NCBI GenBank assembly: GCA_903891335.1
Contig: CAITDX010000010.1
Coordinates: 1-12,947, forward strand
Origin: an uncultured bacterium
GTDB lineage: Bacteria > Patescibacteriota > Microgenomatia > UBA1400 > PJMF01
DNA: 12,947 nt
Direction: 5' to 3'
Part shown: positions 12,907 to 12,947 of the stretch, piece by piece
How the letters are laid out: the number at the start of each line of letters is the position of its first letter
How positions within the stretch are numbered: the first letter of the stretch is position 1
The notes under the pieces: generated by a model
Told to the model about the DNA's origin: nothing
The model's input: the letters and a program-made list of their open reading frames with translations, nothing else
Databases searched by the model: none
Program-made: the position numbers and the translations under genes

Positions 12907-12947
12907 ATGGCTGATGTCGAAAGTTATCACCGTTTTTTTGAGGTTAA
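12907..12947 (+). CDS. Possible start of an unidentified gene, cut by the window end
   Basis: After the SpoU stop and 45 bases of spacer, an ATG at 12907 (or GTG at 12901, same frame) opens a frame reading MADVESYHRFFEV to the end of the window. The short piece looks protein-like and follows the SpoU gene in the same direction, but no ribosome binding site is seen and thirteen residues are too few to identify it. Confidence 0.3.
   Translation, partial: MADVESYHRFFEV

Noticed and set aside
1..12947. CRISPR array, insertion sequence or phage structural genes
   Set aside because: No regularly spaced repeats, no transposase and no virion-type proteins are visible. The only mobile-element gene is the truncated serine recombinase.

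Overview
The window looks like a bacterial chromosome segment, most likely from the Candidate Phyla Radiation (Patescibacteria, perhaps Microgenomates-like). This placement rests on recalled gene families and gene order, not on a marker-gene search: a MurL-like epimerase, a Cas4-like single-domain nuclease, a coiled-coil M23 protein beside ftsEX, a lineage-type membrane protein of unknown function, and a tRNA gene without an encoded CCA. The code is standard, because ftsE ends in TGA and its stop overlaps the ftsX start.

Left edge (1-1423): the 3' part of an AT-rich large serine recombinase gene, whose reading frame runs into the antisense strand of a tRNA-Ser gene and stops inside its anticodon loop. 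This is the boundary of an integrated element. The tRNA anticodon reads ACT, which is very unusual.

Region 1480-5419 (all minus): a probable operon reading murL-like epimerase, SGNH/GDSL hydrolase, clan GH-A glycosidase, membrane acyltransferase 3. The theme is cell-wall or surface-glycan precursor and decoration chemistry. Upstream (5420-5802) lies a palindrome-rich spacer holding a split copy of a tRNA 3' end, a perfect 15-bp inverted repeat, a tRNA-Ser(GCT) gene and its extended -10 promoter.

Region 5803-8872: a 577-residue membrane protein of unknown function (minus), a divergent Cas4/AddB-like PD-(D/E)XK nuclease with four putative Fe-S cysteines (plus), and a small Nmad1/DUF1599 protein (minus).

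Region 8967-12701 (minus): a division/cell-wall operon, prfB (3' end only), a single-pass membrane protein, ftsE with a long charged tail, ftsX, and a secreted coiled-coil M23 peptidase. FtsEX presumably gates the coiled-coil hydrolase, as with EnvC or PcsB elsewhere. The M23 domain appears circularly permuted: the HLH motif comes before the H-x3-D motif and the chain ends at the strand carrying the catalytic WHL histidine. This is the most notable item in the window.

Right edge (12691-12947): the prfB fragment is joined at about 12700 to the 3' end of an oppositely oriented SpoU-type RNA methyltransferase, both lacking their N-termini. This is either an assembly chimera or a real rearrangement.
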